Assembly: GCA_023362775.1 (NCBI GenBank)
Contig: JALMGJ010000005.1
Coordinates: forward strand, 68,926,963-68,990,962
Direction of reading: 5' to 3'
Source of the DNA: Charina bottae
Lineage: Eukaryota > Chordata > Lepidosauria > Squamata > Charinaidae
DNA: 64,000 nucleotides
The translations under genes and the position numbers were made by a program. The notes below the pieces were generated by a model that had not been told where the DNA came from, made no database searches, and saw only the letters and a program-made list of their open reading frames with translations. Shown here piece by piece: positions 22,161 to 34,308 of the stretch (positions are counted from its first letter, which is position 1; every line of letters starts with the position of its first letter).

Positions 22161-25100
22161 CATCCACCTTGCAAGGTTACTAAAGTGGTGCATGAGATAA
22201 ACTTCAAATATGTAAACAAGCCCTGGGGAATACAACCTTCATTATAATGATACAAGTCTTTCTTATGAGTTGTTCTTTGTTGGACTATATAGATTTATGT
22301 TGATACTCTTCCTTTTAAAATGAAAACTAATTGCAAAGCCCTGAATGATATGGAAGCCTTTAAAAAATGAATGGGATAATATTTTGTTTAATGGTTAGCT
22401 GTAGTAAAGCCAGATGTATTCACAAGATGATTGTGGTTGTGAATGTAATTTCTGTTATTGCAAATGTAATGTAACGTTGGAGAAGTATAGGTTCAAATTA
22501 CCCCAGTTGTGTATTGAGCTGTTGATGCAGCATCACATTTATATTCATAATTCTACTTGACTGCATATTGGTGGCTGTGAAGCTTTTTCTACAGGATGAC
22601 ACTCCCTCAGAAAATTAAGAATTAGCAGTGTTCAAATGTTTAAAGGGTTGCTGTAACCATTGGAAAATAATTTATTTTGCCAAGGGTTATGTTCAGATTA
22701 AAAGTTGGCAAAACAGCTTACCCACTTCAGCACTTACCAGTGTGGTTGAACAAAGTACGTCTCAGAACTTCCTTTATCTCTGAGAATCTGTTTGGCTTAA
22801 TAATCATTAGGATGCTCATACTTATCGGATGTTGTATTGACAGAGTGTGCATTATGGATGTGAGGGCCATCTGGCTGCAACATCTATCACCCCATTGATC
22901 ACCAGGGTTGATTTGGCTGATCTGGCTGGCTAACGACCATCCCAGTTAGAAGGGGTGTACCAATCTTCAGTCAAGGATATACGGTAGCTGCACTTCCCTG
23001 CTAGAATCTCCAAACAAATAGTATGCATTAAGGAAAAATAAAGTTCCAAAAATTACTGGGATGTTTTAAGGCAGGATGATGCTCAAGTCTTCGGGCTTTC
23101 TGGAAGTCAGCCATTGTCCTTGTTTCCTGTGAGAGACTGCAGGCACATTCAAGTCTGAGAAATCCATTGATGCTGAAAGAACATTATGCTGTCACCAACA
23201 GTTATAAAGAAACCTAAAATATCTTGACATTCCTGTGTTGTTTCACTGAGACATTTCTTCAAGTTATTTCTCAGGCCCTTTGCCTCTGCTTTCCTATCTC
23301 ATCTATCCTTGGGCCCATGCAGTGGCACACATTTTAGGAAAAAGAAGTTACCACTTGGCAGAGATGATTTTAGCACAATGAATTGTGTGTGGCTGGAAGA
23401 AATTGCTCCCAACTAGTGAGCTGCTCAAGATCTTGTAGTGGATATTAGGATAAGTGTGATAGAATATTGTTTTTTTCATTAGAATCAAATCAGTAAGTTC
23501 AGAAATGATACAACCATAAATCATTCGCTGCTCTATTTCATTTCATGTTTTATGTCTGCAGTTTACCCTCCTTTCCTATGGACTGTCTGGCCATGTAAGA
23601 AAGACACATAGATGCTCAGCTGGTACCTGAAAAGCAATAGATACTAAAATTCAGTTGCTCACAATCTGAAGTGGACAAAAAGTTTTAGTGCTAGATAAAA
23701 CATGGGGTTTTACTTTAGAAAAATAAACCTCAAATAAGCAGATAACGTGTTTTACCCAAGATTTGAGGGTGGGGAGATGAAAACTAGTTGAAGAGAAAAC
23801 TGATAATTTAAGCATATGAACCAAAATGGAAGATGAAAAAAGACAGGAAAGCTGTAATAAAAATAAAGGACAAAGGAGAAGAGGGAGGATTTTAAATATA
23901 TATGGAAGCCATATAGTGAATATGAGATAGAGAAATAGATCTTTGCTGAAGGGATTAGGCTGATGGTGTTCCTGAATGAGAAATATGAGGCAAAAAAGAT
24001 GTTATTGAGGTAGTTGCATTGGTCTAAATGGTAAACACAACATGAGCTAGAAGGCCTGTATGTATAATGTCAAGAACCAGTATCATATCATATGTCTGCT
24101 ACGTAGTAGTAGCAATTCATTGTAGCCTATTGTTCCTTGAGTAGTTTGAAGGTCTTTGGTTATGATAGCAACATTTAGGAGGAATTGTAGCTCAGAGGCG
24201 CCCCAAATAATTGTTAACATTTGCCTATCCATCCAAATCCATAAGCTATTTGTTTGTGTCTGTCTTAAATGCTGTTCTCTATCCTAAAAGAAAAGTTTAG
24301 AAGTTGTATCTATAAACATCAGGTGATACTGCATTATTTTTTAATAGTTGGAGAAGTTATAGATCATTTTGTTCTTGAAAATATCTAGTTTTGGAGAGTT
24401 GTTGATAATACTGGCTTTGTGTACACTGAACATTCAAAACAGTATTTCCAGTATTGATGTTGGATGTCCACCAAACACCAAAGGTCCCTCAGTTATTGCA
24501 GTAGGGTACAAAGTATAGGAGTCTCTAGAGAAAGGAAGATCAATCAGAAGTAGGAAATAGGCAGAATGCAACTAATGCCAAGGCAAAGATTCTAAGTACT
24601 GAAAATAGAGTGCCTAAGTACATGACATGGAGTTGTTATTCCATCACAGGTCCAGGAGGCTGAAGTATTTATTTTTTTTACAAAAAACATATCCTCCTTC
24701 ATTTGTGAGATAGAATAGAAGGAATGTTAGACATAAACAACCAAAAGATAGGAGGGAAGTCTATTGGTAGGGTATCTCATAAATAACAACTTAGTCCATG
24801 TGATGAAAAAACCTGGGAAGAAACCATTCAGAATATTCTGAGATATTCCACCTTAACAAATTCACTAATAAGGGAAGGTGAGAAATTCATTTTACAAGTT
24901 CCAAGATTCTGTATTTACCCTAATATTAGCATTAAATATACCTTTTTGAAGTCTATGTAATTATTGCTTCCTTCATCTTGCCCAGTTGTGTGGGACTTTC
25001 CATAGTTATCTACTGTGTTATAAAGTACACCAGAACCTTTTCCCTCTTGATTATCCATCCCAAATAGAATGACATCAGATTTACTGCCATCTTACTTCCT

Positions 25101-25650
25101 GGGACTAGGTGTTGAAAGGAAGAGTCAAGGGTCAAGGTTGACTATTGGGAGTTATTAATGTCATCTGCCATAATGTCCATGGGACTGGGTACAGTAATTC
25201 ATTATTTAATTCATGTATTGAATAAATTATTATAATCAAGACTGACTCCTGATATATGGACATATAGTAAAATAATAATTTTAAACATAGTATAATATAT
25301 TAAACTGTAAAAACAACATGGTGCCAGACATTGATAAAACCAGAAGACTTAAAATGCCTACAGAAGAGCTCCATTTTAAGGCCATCCAGAAAGATGTCTG
25401 GGTAGGTACTACCCAAACCTCCAGGAGGAGGGAGGAAGCTGCCTTTGGGCCCCCACCTCTCCCATTTCATGAGTAGGGGACCCTAAGCCTTTCCACCTGG
25501 GACAAGTGCATTGGGAAGGTCCACCCACAATTCATTTCAAATTGTTGAAAATTCTGTATAGTGCTCTGCTCCGCAGGATTCCATTATTGCTTTTTAGATG
25601 AGTTCTGACCAGGATGAATTCTGATAGCTAGATTAACTATGATTCAGATA
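22160..25650. other. Intronic DNA with nothing recognised
   Basis: 3.5 kb of AT-rich sequence on both strands without a repeat, exon or RNA structure I could support. Confidence 0.4.
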
Positions 25651-25651
25651 C

Positions 25652-25684
<33 letters not shown>
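25651..25684. repeat. (CTGT)n microsatellite
   Basis: About 8 perfect CTGT units. Confidence 0.95.
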
Positions 25685-25686
<2 letters not shown>

Positions 25687-26479
25687 TGGAAGCAAATTTG
25701 TGACATTTTATCTTGCTTTCAAAAACAAAACAGAGCTCAAGATTGGATATGCAGATAGGAGCTGGCATAATTCTCAATAAATTATTATTACTCTGAATAT
25801 GAATCTTTAGAGAAAATCAAACACAGTAAATATGAAAGCTTTAAATTTTCTTTCAAAATCCCAGTGTTATTTCACAAAATCTTTTGAGTAGTCGTGCTGG
25901 AATTGCTATGGTATTATTTTACACTGAGGCCACCATCCTTTTGATTTTGGCCTGCTTCCATACATAGTTTTTTTTAAGCAATTTTTAAAAATTCCCTATT
26001 TCATCAGCCAAAGTTACCCATTACTTCTGTTAGACTGGAGTGCATTTTTATCCCAAATATCAATTTGATCATAGACGGGCCACCTATTGTGGCCCATCCC
26101 CATCCCATCGACCCTAGGTTACTGAAGAATTGCTCTCTGCTGCAGTAGATGTAGTAGATACAACATGCAGTTCAGTGTCCTGATTCACTACATTACACTT
26201 CGTCTTAATAAAGGATGGAGTCCAGCCAAAAGTATTTGGAATGGCTCATTAAACTACAAAGAGCTCAGGACAAAGCAAGTTATCTCAACCAATACCTCAC
26301 TGGAGGCAGCTTTTCATTATGTTTTTAGTTGGCTTCCTTCACCTCTCAACTTTAAAGGAGGATATAAGTTTACTGAAGTAGAAGTATTATGATTCATCAT
26401 GATTTGCTAAGTATTGCTTGTCTCGCAATGTGTGATATAGAAACTAGAATCTACTTTGCAGGTTTTCATTCTTGTGTTG

Positions 26480-26590
26480 CAGTGTTTCCTATCTTGGCAA
26501 CTTCAAGATGTGTGTACTTCAGTTTCCAGAATCCCCAGCAGTGGTTATGCTGGCTCGGGTATTCTGAGAGTTGGGATTTTCACAAGTTTT
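26480..26590. repeat. Small hAT MITE remnant
   Basis: It shares the block CAGTGT...CAAGATGTG...CAGAATCCCCAGC with the better-defined MITE at 26940-27075. The ends are decayed and no target duplication was found. Confidence 0.45.
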
Positions 26591-26939
26591 AAAAAATGGG
26601 AAACGGGTCTATAGGAATTTGGAATCCCAAGAGACAAGCACATCAATGTGGAGAAGTAAATTAGAGCATTGGGGAGAGGCAAGTTAAGAGTCTTCTCATG
26701 CAGGGAAAGCGGGAGGTGTTTTAGACAGGTACTCAAGAGTATGGTTGAAGATGAAGGAGGAAGTATGAAATGATGGGAATAGGGAGAAATAGCAGGAGAC
26801 AAATTCAATTCAAAACAAGTACTGAAATCTATAGCAGTTTCCTGGGATTTGGGGCAAAACCTACTTATTTTTGTAAACTTTTATTCAGAAGTTGAAATTG
26901 GCCTGAAAACCAACAAGAAAAAATGCCCATGGTTTAACC

Positions 26940-27075
26940 CAGTGTCTCTCAAACTTATGAACGTTAAGATGTGTGGACATCTTGCTGATGTGAGTACATC
27001 TTGCACCATGCTGGCTGGGGAATTCTGGGAGTTAAAGTCTACACATCTTAAGGTTGCTGAGATTGAGAAAACCTG
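26940..27075. mobile_element. Small hAT MITE
   Basis: The ends CAGTGTCTCTCAAACTT and GATTGAGAAAACCTG are imperfect inverted repeats. An exact 8-bp duplication GTTTAACC is present at 26932-26939 and 27076-27083. The 136-bp interior has the GGGGAATTCTGGGAGTT block common to this MITE type. Confidence 0.85.
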
Positions 27076-27098
27076 GTTTAACCAAATAATTAGCAATA

Positions 27099-27519
27099 CA
27101 AGTAGTCCTTGCTTACTGACTGCCTTGTTTAGTGACCATTTGAAGTTGCGACGGCTGGGGAAAAACAGCTTTGTGACCAATCCTTGCATTTATGGCTGTC
27201 GCAGTGTCCTGTGGTCATGTGATCACCATTCGGCGCTTCACAACTGGCATGTATTTACAACCATTGCAGCGCCCCACAGTCACATCATCGCTATTTGCTT
27301 CACAGTGCTTCCAACAAGCAGAATTAATGGAGAACGTGGAAGTGAAATTGCAGATTGCAGTCACGTGATGTCTTCTTAACAACCATGGTGATTTACTTAA
27401 TGACGGAAGCAGAAGTGACGTAAATCCAGTCATAGTCACATGATTTTTCGCTTGGCAACTGCAGCACTTAGCAATGGAGTTGAAGGTCCCAATTGTGGTC
27501 AGTAAACAAGGACTACTTG
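27099..27519. mobile_element. MITE with TA target site
   Basis: The ends are perfect inverted repeats: CAAGTAGTCCTTG at the left and CAAGGACTACTTG at the right, with GTCAGTAA motifs inside. TA flanks both sides (27097-27098 and 27520-27521), as expected for a Tc1/mariner or pogo-type transposase. No coding sequence. Confidence 0.8.
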
Positions 27520-27975
27520 TACAGAAAATAGCCCGAGATTTCAGAATAACTGCAAGTTGTATCTAATGGTGACTGTGCCTTTGTGGGAAGTATTTAACCT
27601 TGTGCAAGGTGATTTTCACAATCATCCCCAGATAAGCTTCCTGAGGATATTCAAGAACAGAATTGAACATAGTACAGAGGACTTTAGTAAATAACACATT
27701 TGGCAAAAATTGTATGCCCCAGCTTGCTTGCCTGAAAGAAAAAGCTGTTACAGATACAAACCTATGACATTGCTATTTGACACTGCCACACCTTAATGTT
27801 ACTTGATTTGATGAAGTAGTAACAGAAACCATGTTTAAGGCTTGACAGGTATAGTTCTAACAATATCCTCAAAATTTAGCTCTATACAATTAGTTTGGTA
27901 CACCATGAATCTCTTCTGTAGAGGATCTGTGTGCCATTGGTTTGCTTCAGACACTCATATTGTCATTTACTAAGC

Positions 27976-28316
27976 CAGAGCTTTCCAAACTTTTCATGTT
28001 GGTGACACACTTTTTAGACATGCATCATTTCGCGACACACTCTTACAGCAGGGCATCATTTCATGACACACTCTTACAGCAGGGCACAAGGCAGGCACTA
28101 GGACCTGTGCGGAATCACAGCTGGTTTGGAGGCAGCAAGGCACAAGGCAGGCACTAGGACCTGCGCGGAATCCTGGCAGGGCAGGTTTGGAGGCAGCAAG
28201 GCACAAGGCAGGCACTAGGACCTGCGCGGAAGCCAGGAGGCAGCAGCAGCCGCGACACACCCAGACACTGCAGCCGACACACCAACGTGTCCCGACACAC
28301 AGTTTGGAAAGCTCTG
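27976..28316. mobile_element. hAT MITE (GACACAC family), 3 internal units
   Basis: The terminal inverted repeats are CAGAGCTTTCCAAACT and AGTTTGGAAAGCTCTG, perfect over 16 bases. The 8-bp duplication TACTAAGC is exact (27968-27975 and 28317-28324). The interior contains three copies of a roughly 58-bp unit with AGGCAGGCACTAGGACCTG. Related copies are at 35800, 39368 and 45060. Confidence 0.93.
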
Positions 28317-29097
28317 TACTAAGCAAAACTGTACAAACATTTTCCTGTCCACTCAAATCTTTCATTTCTGCCCGTCCATAAATGTATCTAAACCAGATAA
28401 TCTATTAGCCATCATTTCCTATTTCCCATGAACTAGGAAAGTGTGTTTGCCAGTTTCAGTCTGAGCTTGTTTTCAATATCCTGTTTTCCCAGTATGGACA
28501 AAAGAGAGGATGATAATTAGTACATTCTGATTTAATTGTTACGTGCTGGCAAAGGAGGAGCAAAAGAAGGCTTGTGCATATCTCTGCCTCGTCTCCTGAG
28601 ATACAATCATCTAAACATGGCCATTATTGTATTATCTGGCAAAGAAATGTACAACTTTGTTTTCCAGAGGACAAGCAAGACATTCTGTACAAAAGAACAG
28701 CTTCCTGAAGCACTTCAAGAAACCAATGCATAGTATTCTACTTCACCAGGTTTACATCCATTGAAAGTGTTCATAATTATTTATCCCTCTCCACCTTTTA
28801 TTTCTTCCACTCTCTGTTTCTTGACTCATTACTCAGATGTTTACTCTTGGTGTCTTCCCACTGTCTTTTACTTTATGACACGAATATCCATAGACAATTT
28901 TCCCTAATTACAGCTTTTCCTACTTGAGACAACCTTTCCCCCAGAGAGGAAGCTAAATACCCTTCGTTATTTGATAAAATTTACTAAGTACTTGAATAGA
29001 ATAATTCCACTGGAGAGGATGATAGAGTTATTGTTTTCTGCTTTGTCCAATACTCCTTTTTAAAAAAATGTTCTTATTAATACTTGCAGCCATGCTA

Positions 29098-29166
29098 AAT
29101 TTATTTATTTATTTATTTATTTATTGGATTTATCCCTGCCCATCTCCACCATGGTAGACTCATGGT
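29098..29166 (-). repeat. LINE (L2-type) tail fragment
   Basis: (TTTA)n followed by TGCCCATCTCCACCATGG, the same terminal block as at 10362-10477. Confidence 0.55.
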
Positions 29167-30884
29167 AAATCTTTATTCTTCATGGTTCCTCCTTCTACAA
29201 AGGCAGATTACCTTGCCAGTTACTAATATTCATGACCTCTAGACTCTCCTCTAGGAAATAACTTCTGAAAGCTGCCTTGTTCAAATGTGCTGATGTGCAA
29301 TTGCACTATTTTGCATACTGTGTTTTTTAAAAAAAGGCTTTTTCTCTTGGAACAGCACGGGGGAGGCTGACAGATCAATAAGATTTAATTACCATTAAAA
29401 TAGAGGCAAGATTAATTTATCATGTACCAGGAACAAAGTCAGTTTCTTAGGTACCAAATGAAATCAAGGATATTTTACAATGTCATAACACATTGCAGGA
29501 GCGTAGCATAAAGTTTCATTGCTTGATATATGTGAAATCAAAACTAAGCTTAAAATAAAATTATGGCTGGTTTTAATTAAAAAGTGCCTTTCAAAACATG
29601 ATTATTGATGACCCATAGTAAAAATGGTTATACTGAGGAAGGCATAGAGCATTTGCTTTCATAGGAATACTTGAGCATGACATAATATGACGTTTATATA
29701 TATTTTTGCATACAGCTAAATGTCCAGAGTGTACTGAAACAGGGTTCTATAAATGAAAATTACTCCTTCCTGCTGCTTTGTGCGTTATCTCTCCCTAACA
29801 TATTTAATACATCAATTATAGTTTTCAGTAGCCTTATTTTGTTACAGGAACAGGTGCAGAAATATTAAGGAAGTGTTACATTAGGTGCCTCCTTCTCCTT
29901 TTCCAGCAATCAGCTTTTCAAGCAGCAGCACCAGTAATGAACAGGAAGGTTACAATACTTTGTGAGCCCCATGTGCTTATGTTTCTGAAGGTAGGTGCTA
30001 CCCTGTGCCCCTTTCTAAGTATTCATCAAGCACAAGTGCCATCATAATCAAACGCAGGGCTTATAATTAAAATTATGCACAATGCCTTCTAAAGGTTCTC
30101 CAGAATAAAACTAATTCACAGATTCTTTAGAGTAGAGGCAATCCAGTACAAATTAAATTCAAAGCTTAATTTGTAAAGACCAAGACAGTCCCCACTTCTT
30201 TCCCATACATACATACACTCATATTTACACACATCAGGACTTTTTTTTTGATAAGCGACATTTACTGCAGCATTGCAAATTCCTATGGCAGGAAAGATTA
30301 CAAAATGAGAGTGCAAGATGAGAGCTTGTTTGTGCTAGCCAGATGTGTCAAGCCATTTCTAAAACAAATTACAGGCATCCTATTATCTATAAATAGAAAT
30401 GAATGGCAGCATCTTATATTGGTTAAAAATGTGTGAACAAGGTGCAGTGTTCATTCAGCAGTCTGATGAAATCAACCATATTTGAAAATACATCCAAAGT
30501 ATGCATTTTTCCTGATCATTCTCACACTTCTGTGATCCCATCCCATTTTCTCTCTTCAGCAACTGAAGTGATTTATTTTCATATTTTCCCCTGGAAGGTC
30601 CTGCAAGTGGAATGCTGGCTCAACAGCTTAACTCTCCCCCTCAGTAACTGAGGCTAACTGGGGAGGGGTTCAAGTTTCATTTGCTCTTTGGCAGGGGATG
30701 AGCAAGGAGCAGCGTGCTTTATTTTTATTTTTTTCTGTTAGTGTGAAGTGGGAACAAGGGATCTTTGTTTCTGCAGGACTTGCAGCAGCAAAGAATGGAG
30801 CACTTTCATAGCATTCCCCAGAATATTTGCCAGAAACATTTAGTCTTGGTTTAAAGCATGTTGGAATAGTGTTGTTTTAACTAT

Positions 30885-31520
30885 TTTATAAAATGCTGGG
30901 ACGGAAGGAGCTGCTTGAACCTCTGGAGGCAAAAAATTTCATAGTATAGGAGGGGCAATACAAAAGGCCTGCTGCCTGATCCATGTCCCCTCACTTAGTG
31001 TGGAGATTCTAAGCAGGCTTTTTAGGATTTTCATACTGGACTTGGCAAGATGGCACTTGATGTAAGCCAAATCTGTGCCTTTTAGGGCTTTGTGGGCTAT
31101 CACCATCAATTTGAATTGGGCTCAGATTTCTTCTGGTGACCATGCAGTGTTTTTAGTAGTCGTGTTACTCTACTATGAAGGAATTGTCCTGTCAACAATC
31201 TAGCTGCCACATTTTGGACCAGTTGCAACTCCTGGATCATCTCCAAAGGTTGCCCCATGTAGAATGGGTTACAGTAATTCAAATGAAGGGTGATCAAAGC
31301 ATGAGCTGCTGTTCCCAAGCCATCCATGGTCTAGGTAGGGTCATAATTGGTACACCAACTGAAGCTGGGCAAAGGCCTCCCTTCCCATGTTCTCCAGCTG
31401 CTGCTTAAGCAGTAGTGATGAGGATCTACAGATTGTGAAGCAACTCGTGTCTTGGGGTGCTCCCCATCCTGAGTTAATGATTAGGGCCAATGTTCCTGGA
31501 TGCTTGTTTATGAAAAGCAA
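30885..31520 (-). repeat. Old L2 LINE fragment
   Basis: The minus-strand translation at 31106-31327 keeps AAHALITLHLNYCNPFYMG and LQLVQNVAARLLTG, aligning with HALVISHIDYCNA and LQLFQNAA of the younger L2 copy at 42596-43207. There are many stops and frameshifts. No tail or target duplication is visible. Confidence 0.65.
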
Positions 31521-31551
31521 TCCAGCTGCCTATAGGTCGTGACCTTTGTTT

Positions 31552-31990
31552 AAATATAATTTTTATTAAGAATTTTGATTACAATAGTTACAACTAATAC
31601 AAACTAAACTTAGAGAAAGAGAAGAGAAGAGAAAAAAGAATAAAAAGTGCAAGGGAGAAAAGGAAGAAAAAAAAGAATATAATAAAGAAAAAGAAAAGAA
31701 ATATATAAAGAAGTGATTCCAACCTTCATCACAACAAGTATAAACAAATATAGTAACTCTTCACCCCCTATAAGGTTACAAACAGATATCTCTTCATCCT
31801 ATATCCCATCCCTTATCTATAAGCAAATCCATAAAACATCAACTTTTCAATCCTGGCATCAGCAAAAAAAAGGGTTGCCAGAACTTTGCAAAAAAATGTC
31901 TTATTTTAATCCAGGCGATGACCTCCTGAAAAAAGGTAAATGTAGTAAAAATGAATTTTACTTTCAGACGGATTTGTCTACTTAGAGATA
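31552..31990 (-). repeat. Probable L1 3' untranslated region
   Basis: Reading the minus strand, a purine/AT-rich block ends in CTTAATAAAAATTATATTTAAAC. The long AG/GA-rich tract and terminal AATAAAA suit an L1 3' UTR. No ORF2 sequence adjoins it, so the family assignment is tentative. Confidence 0.4.
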
Positions 31991-32781
31991 CTCCTACATT
32001 ATTCCCTTTAAGTTATTTCAAGCAGGTTGGTTTGATATTAATTTTATTTTTATGAGGAGGACAAATCCCTAGATTGTCTTTATTTAAATTATGGTGATCA
32101 TATGATGATGGGGCTTCTGCTTCCCTGAATTTCAGTTTTATCATTGTGCATACATTCTGAGTTCAATTTCTTTATGGAATGAAAGTGATCAATTTTGTAA
32201 AAAACCCTATGGACACACTTAGAAAAGTTGTTATGTGACCCCTTTGATATCATGGCAGACCCTTGGTTCTATTTTTAGTCATAGCTCTCTTGTATTTCCT
32301 ACATTCAGGACTGCAAGACCCATTTGGAAGATGCTGGGATAAGAGTATAATCTTGATTCTTATTCATGTGACAGACTCACGCTTTGGGATAACCCAGTTT
32401 AAACATGGCTTCATTTGTTTATTTAGGGTTTTTGTTTTTTGCTTGTTTGTTTTTGTTTTTTGCAGGAAGAGTAATGGACAATTGAGGGAATTGTTCATCT
32501 TATAGCTAATCAAGTTTTTGAATCATTTGAGTTATTGTGAGAGTAATCTGGATTGCTTAAAGCAGCAAAATAGTACAGTATCAATCAAAGAGAATATTTG
32601 TAGCTCAGGGTTGAACTGTGGAGTCCTTGGTGCTCTCTGAGCCTTGTTGTTTTCTTGCAGATATTTCATTGCCAGACTAGGCAACTACACAAGGAGGTGT
32701 TTTGGTCTTTTGGCTTTTCTATTGTCTCTTATTAATGGTATGTAAAAGTTGTTTTACATACCATTAATAATTTTACATTTA

Positions 32782-33112
32782 GGGGCGTGGTGGCTCAGCG
32801 GGTAAGACGCCAGGCTTGTCGATCAGAAGATTGCAAGTTCGGAGGTTCGAATCCCTAGCCCCACGTGACGGAGTGAGCTCCCGCACTAGCTCCAGCTCTT
32901 GCCAACCTAGCAATTCGAAAGCATGCAAATGCAAGTAGATGAATAGGTACCACTTCGGTGGGATGGTAACAGCGTTCCACGCGCGTCATGCCAGCCACAT
33001 GACCGTGGAAGCGTCTTCGGACAACGCTGGCTCTTCGGCTAACAAACGGAGATGAGCACCGGCCCCTAGAGTCGGACACGACTGCACAAATGTGCGGGGG
33101 GAACCTTTACCT
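32782..33112 (+). mobile_element. tRNA-derived SINE with Bov-B-like tail (type 2)
   Basis: The head GGGGCGTGGTGGCTCAGCGG carries an A-box and GGTTCGAATCCC is a B-box, as in a RNA polymerase III tRNA promoter. The body includes CAATTCGAAAGCATGCAAATG and CCACATGACCG. The tail AGAGTCGGACACGACTG resembles the Bov-B LINE 3' end. AAAAGTTGTTT lies on both sides, but 27 bases of filler (about 32757-32781) separate the left copy from the SINE. Confidence 0.88.
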
Positions 33113-33182
33113 TTTTTTAAAAAAGTTGTTTACCTCTATGTGTCTGTTGATGGCTGCTTTGTTGATGGCTGCTTGGCACTCA

Positions 33183-33443
33183 GACAAAGCAGCCATCAAC
33201 AGACACATAGAGGTAAACAACATTTACATACCATTTATAAGAGACAATAGAAAAGCCAAAAGACCAGAACACCTCCTTCCCAGCAATCAATACCCAGATA
33301 TGCAAAGATTAACACCAAGATTAGCACCAGAGGAACAATCAAACAGCACAATATACCCTAAACAAGGAACTATTAACTCAGTCAATCAACCAAGCAGAGT
33401 CCCCTTTGGGGGAGATGGTGCGGTGATAGAAGTTGAAAAATAA
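33183..33443 (+). pseudogene. Possible Penelope-type coding remnant, family C
   Basis: An open stretch encoding KAAINRHIEVNNIYIPFIRD and then PEHLLPSNQYPDMQ, ending at a stop before the MITE. It lies where the C-terminal end of the ORF should be in the right arm. I do not recognise a diagnostic motif in it, so it may be a C-terminal extension or non-coding. Confidence 0.3.
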
Positions 33444-33482
33444 ATAAATAAAAACAACAGCCCAGTCAAGGAACTCCTAAGG

Positions 33483-33753
33483 CAGAGCTTTCCAAACTGT
33501 GTGTCACGACACAAAAGTGTGTCGCCACACACAGTCTGGTGTGTCGCCACAGAACCCGGAAGTGCTGATCATCATCAGCGCTTCCGGGTTTTCCCGCGGC
33601 AACACACCAACGGCGGAGCGCAAAAACCCGAAAGTGGCAGCAGCGCTTCTGGGTTTTTGCGCGCTGCCGCAATGGCGGCACTTCCAGATTTTCCCGCGGC
33701 AACACACCAACGGTGGTTGGTGTGTTGCCGCGGGAAAACTTTGGAAAGCCCTG
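33483..33753. mobile_element. hAT MITE, short GACACAC-type variant
   Basis: The ends CAGAGCTTTCCAAACTGTG and CTTTGGAAAGCCCTG are inverted. The 8-bp duplication TCCTAAGG is exact (33475-33482 and 33754-33761). The interior is CpG-rich with palindromic blocks such as AGCGCTTCCGGGTTTT. It lacks the 58-bp unit of the 27976 copy and resembles the outer MITE at 35763-36219. Confidence 0.9.
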
Positions 33754-34308
33754 TCCTAAGGGAAGAACAACACCTCCACCAACACAAGCAGGACAAGCCA
33801 TGGTATATAAACAGAGAGCAAGTCACACTCCCTTTTCGCACTGAAGTTGTTGCCTAGTCTGGCAATGAAATGTCTGCAAGAAAACAACAAGGCTCAGAGA
33901 GCACCAAGGAATCCACAGTAGTACAGTACGTTGGTCCAGATGCATTAGCAGTATATAACACTTCCAAAATAATTAGAAAGTATTGGAATGTGCTTTACAT
34001 GATTCTATGTCTCTGTATTTTTTATAAACAATTTAAGATTATCATAAAGATATTAGTTATTTTCATGAACTCTAGGAAAATGAATACTGTTTATTAACAA
34101 ATCAATGGCTAAGGGTCTTAAAGAATGTTAAGTATTGTTCTTATGATGTTAAAATGAGATTAATTCAAACAAAGGTACTTTTTTTCATTTATTGGACTCC
34201 CCAGAGAATATTTTAAAAGCTCTAGCCTTTAAAACAGCTAATCATTATGTTGAAATGTAGACTGGATGAAGAGACTCTTACTCATATAATAAGGGCTTTA
34301 CTTATTGT

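Larger units (their letters stand above)
32581..33918. mobile_element. Penelope-type element, family C, inverted dimer with nested insertions
   Basis: The target duplication TAGTACAGTA is exact (32571-32580 and 33919-33928). The left arm mirrors the right arm, which ends in TCTGCAAGAAAACAACAAGG and CACCAAGGAATCCACAG. The symmetry centre is near 33170, in CAGCCATCAACAGACACAT and its complement. A SINE (32782-33112) sits in the left arm and a hAT MITE (33483-33753) in the right arm. A hammerhead-like core is at 33841-33874, with a partial mirror copy at about 32660-32690. Assignment to Penelope rests on structure and on its likeness to families A and B. Confidence 0.65.

Noticed and set aside
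26849..27379. 176-codon + strand open frame
   Set aside because: It spans two separate MITEs (26940-27075 and 27099-27519) and their flanks, so it is a chance frame.
31106..31327. Independent small gene on the minus strand
   Set aside because: Its translation aligns with the L2 reverse transcriptase C-terminus of the younger copy, so it is a LINE remnant.
32800..32870. Possible functional tRNA genes at SINE heads (A and B boxes)
   Set aside because: Only promoter boxes are present; the sequences do not fold as a complete tRNA with a 3' half and anticodon arm and are followed by SINE bodies.
33090..33184. Start of the 117-codon frame as a gene start
   Set aside because: The ATG lies in the tail of the nested SINE and crosses the symmetry centre of the family C dimer; only the part after 33183 could be element-derived.
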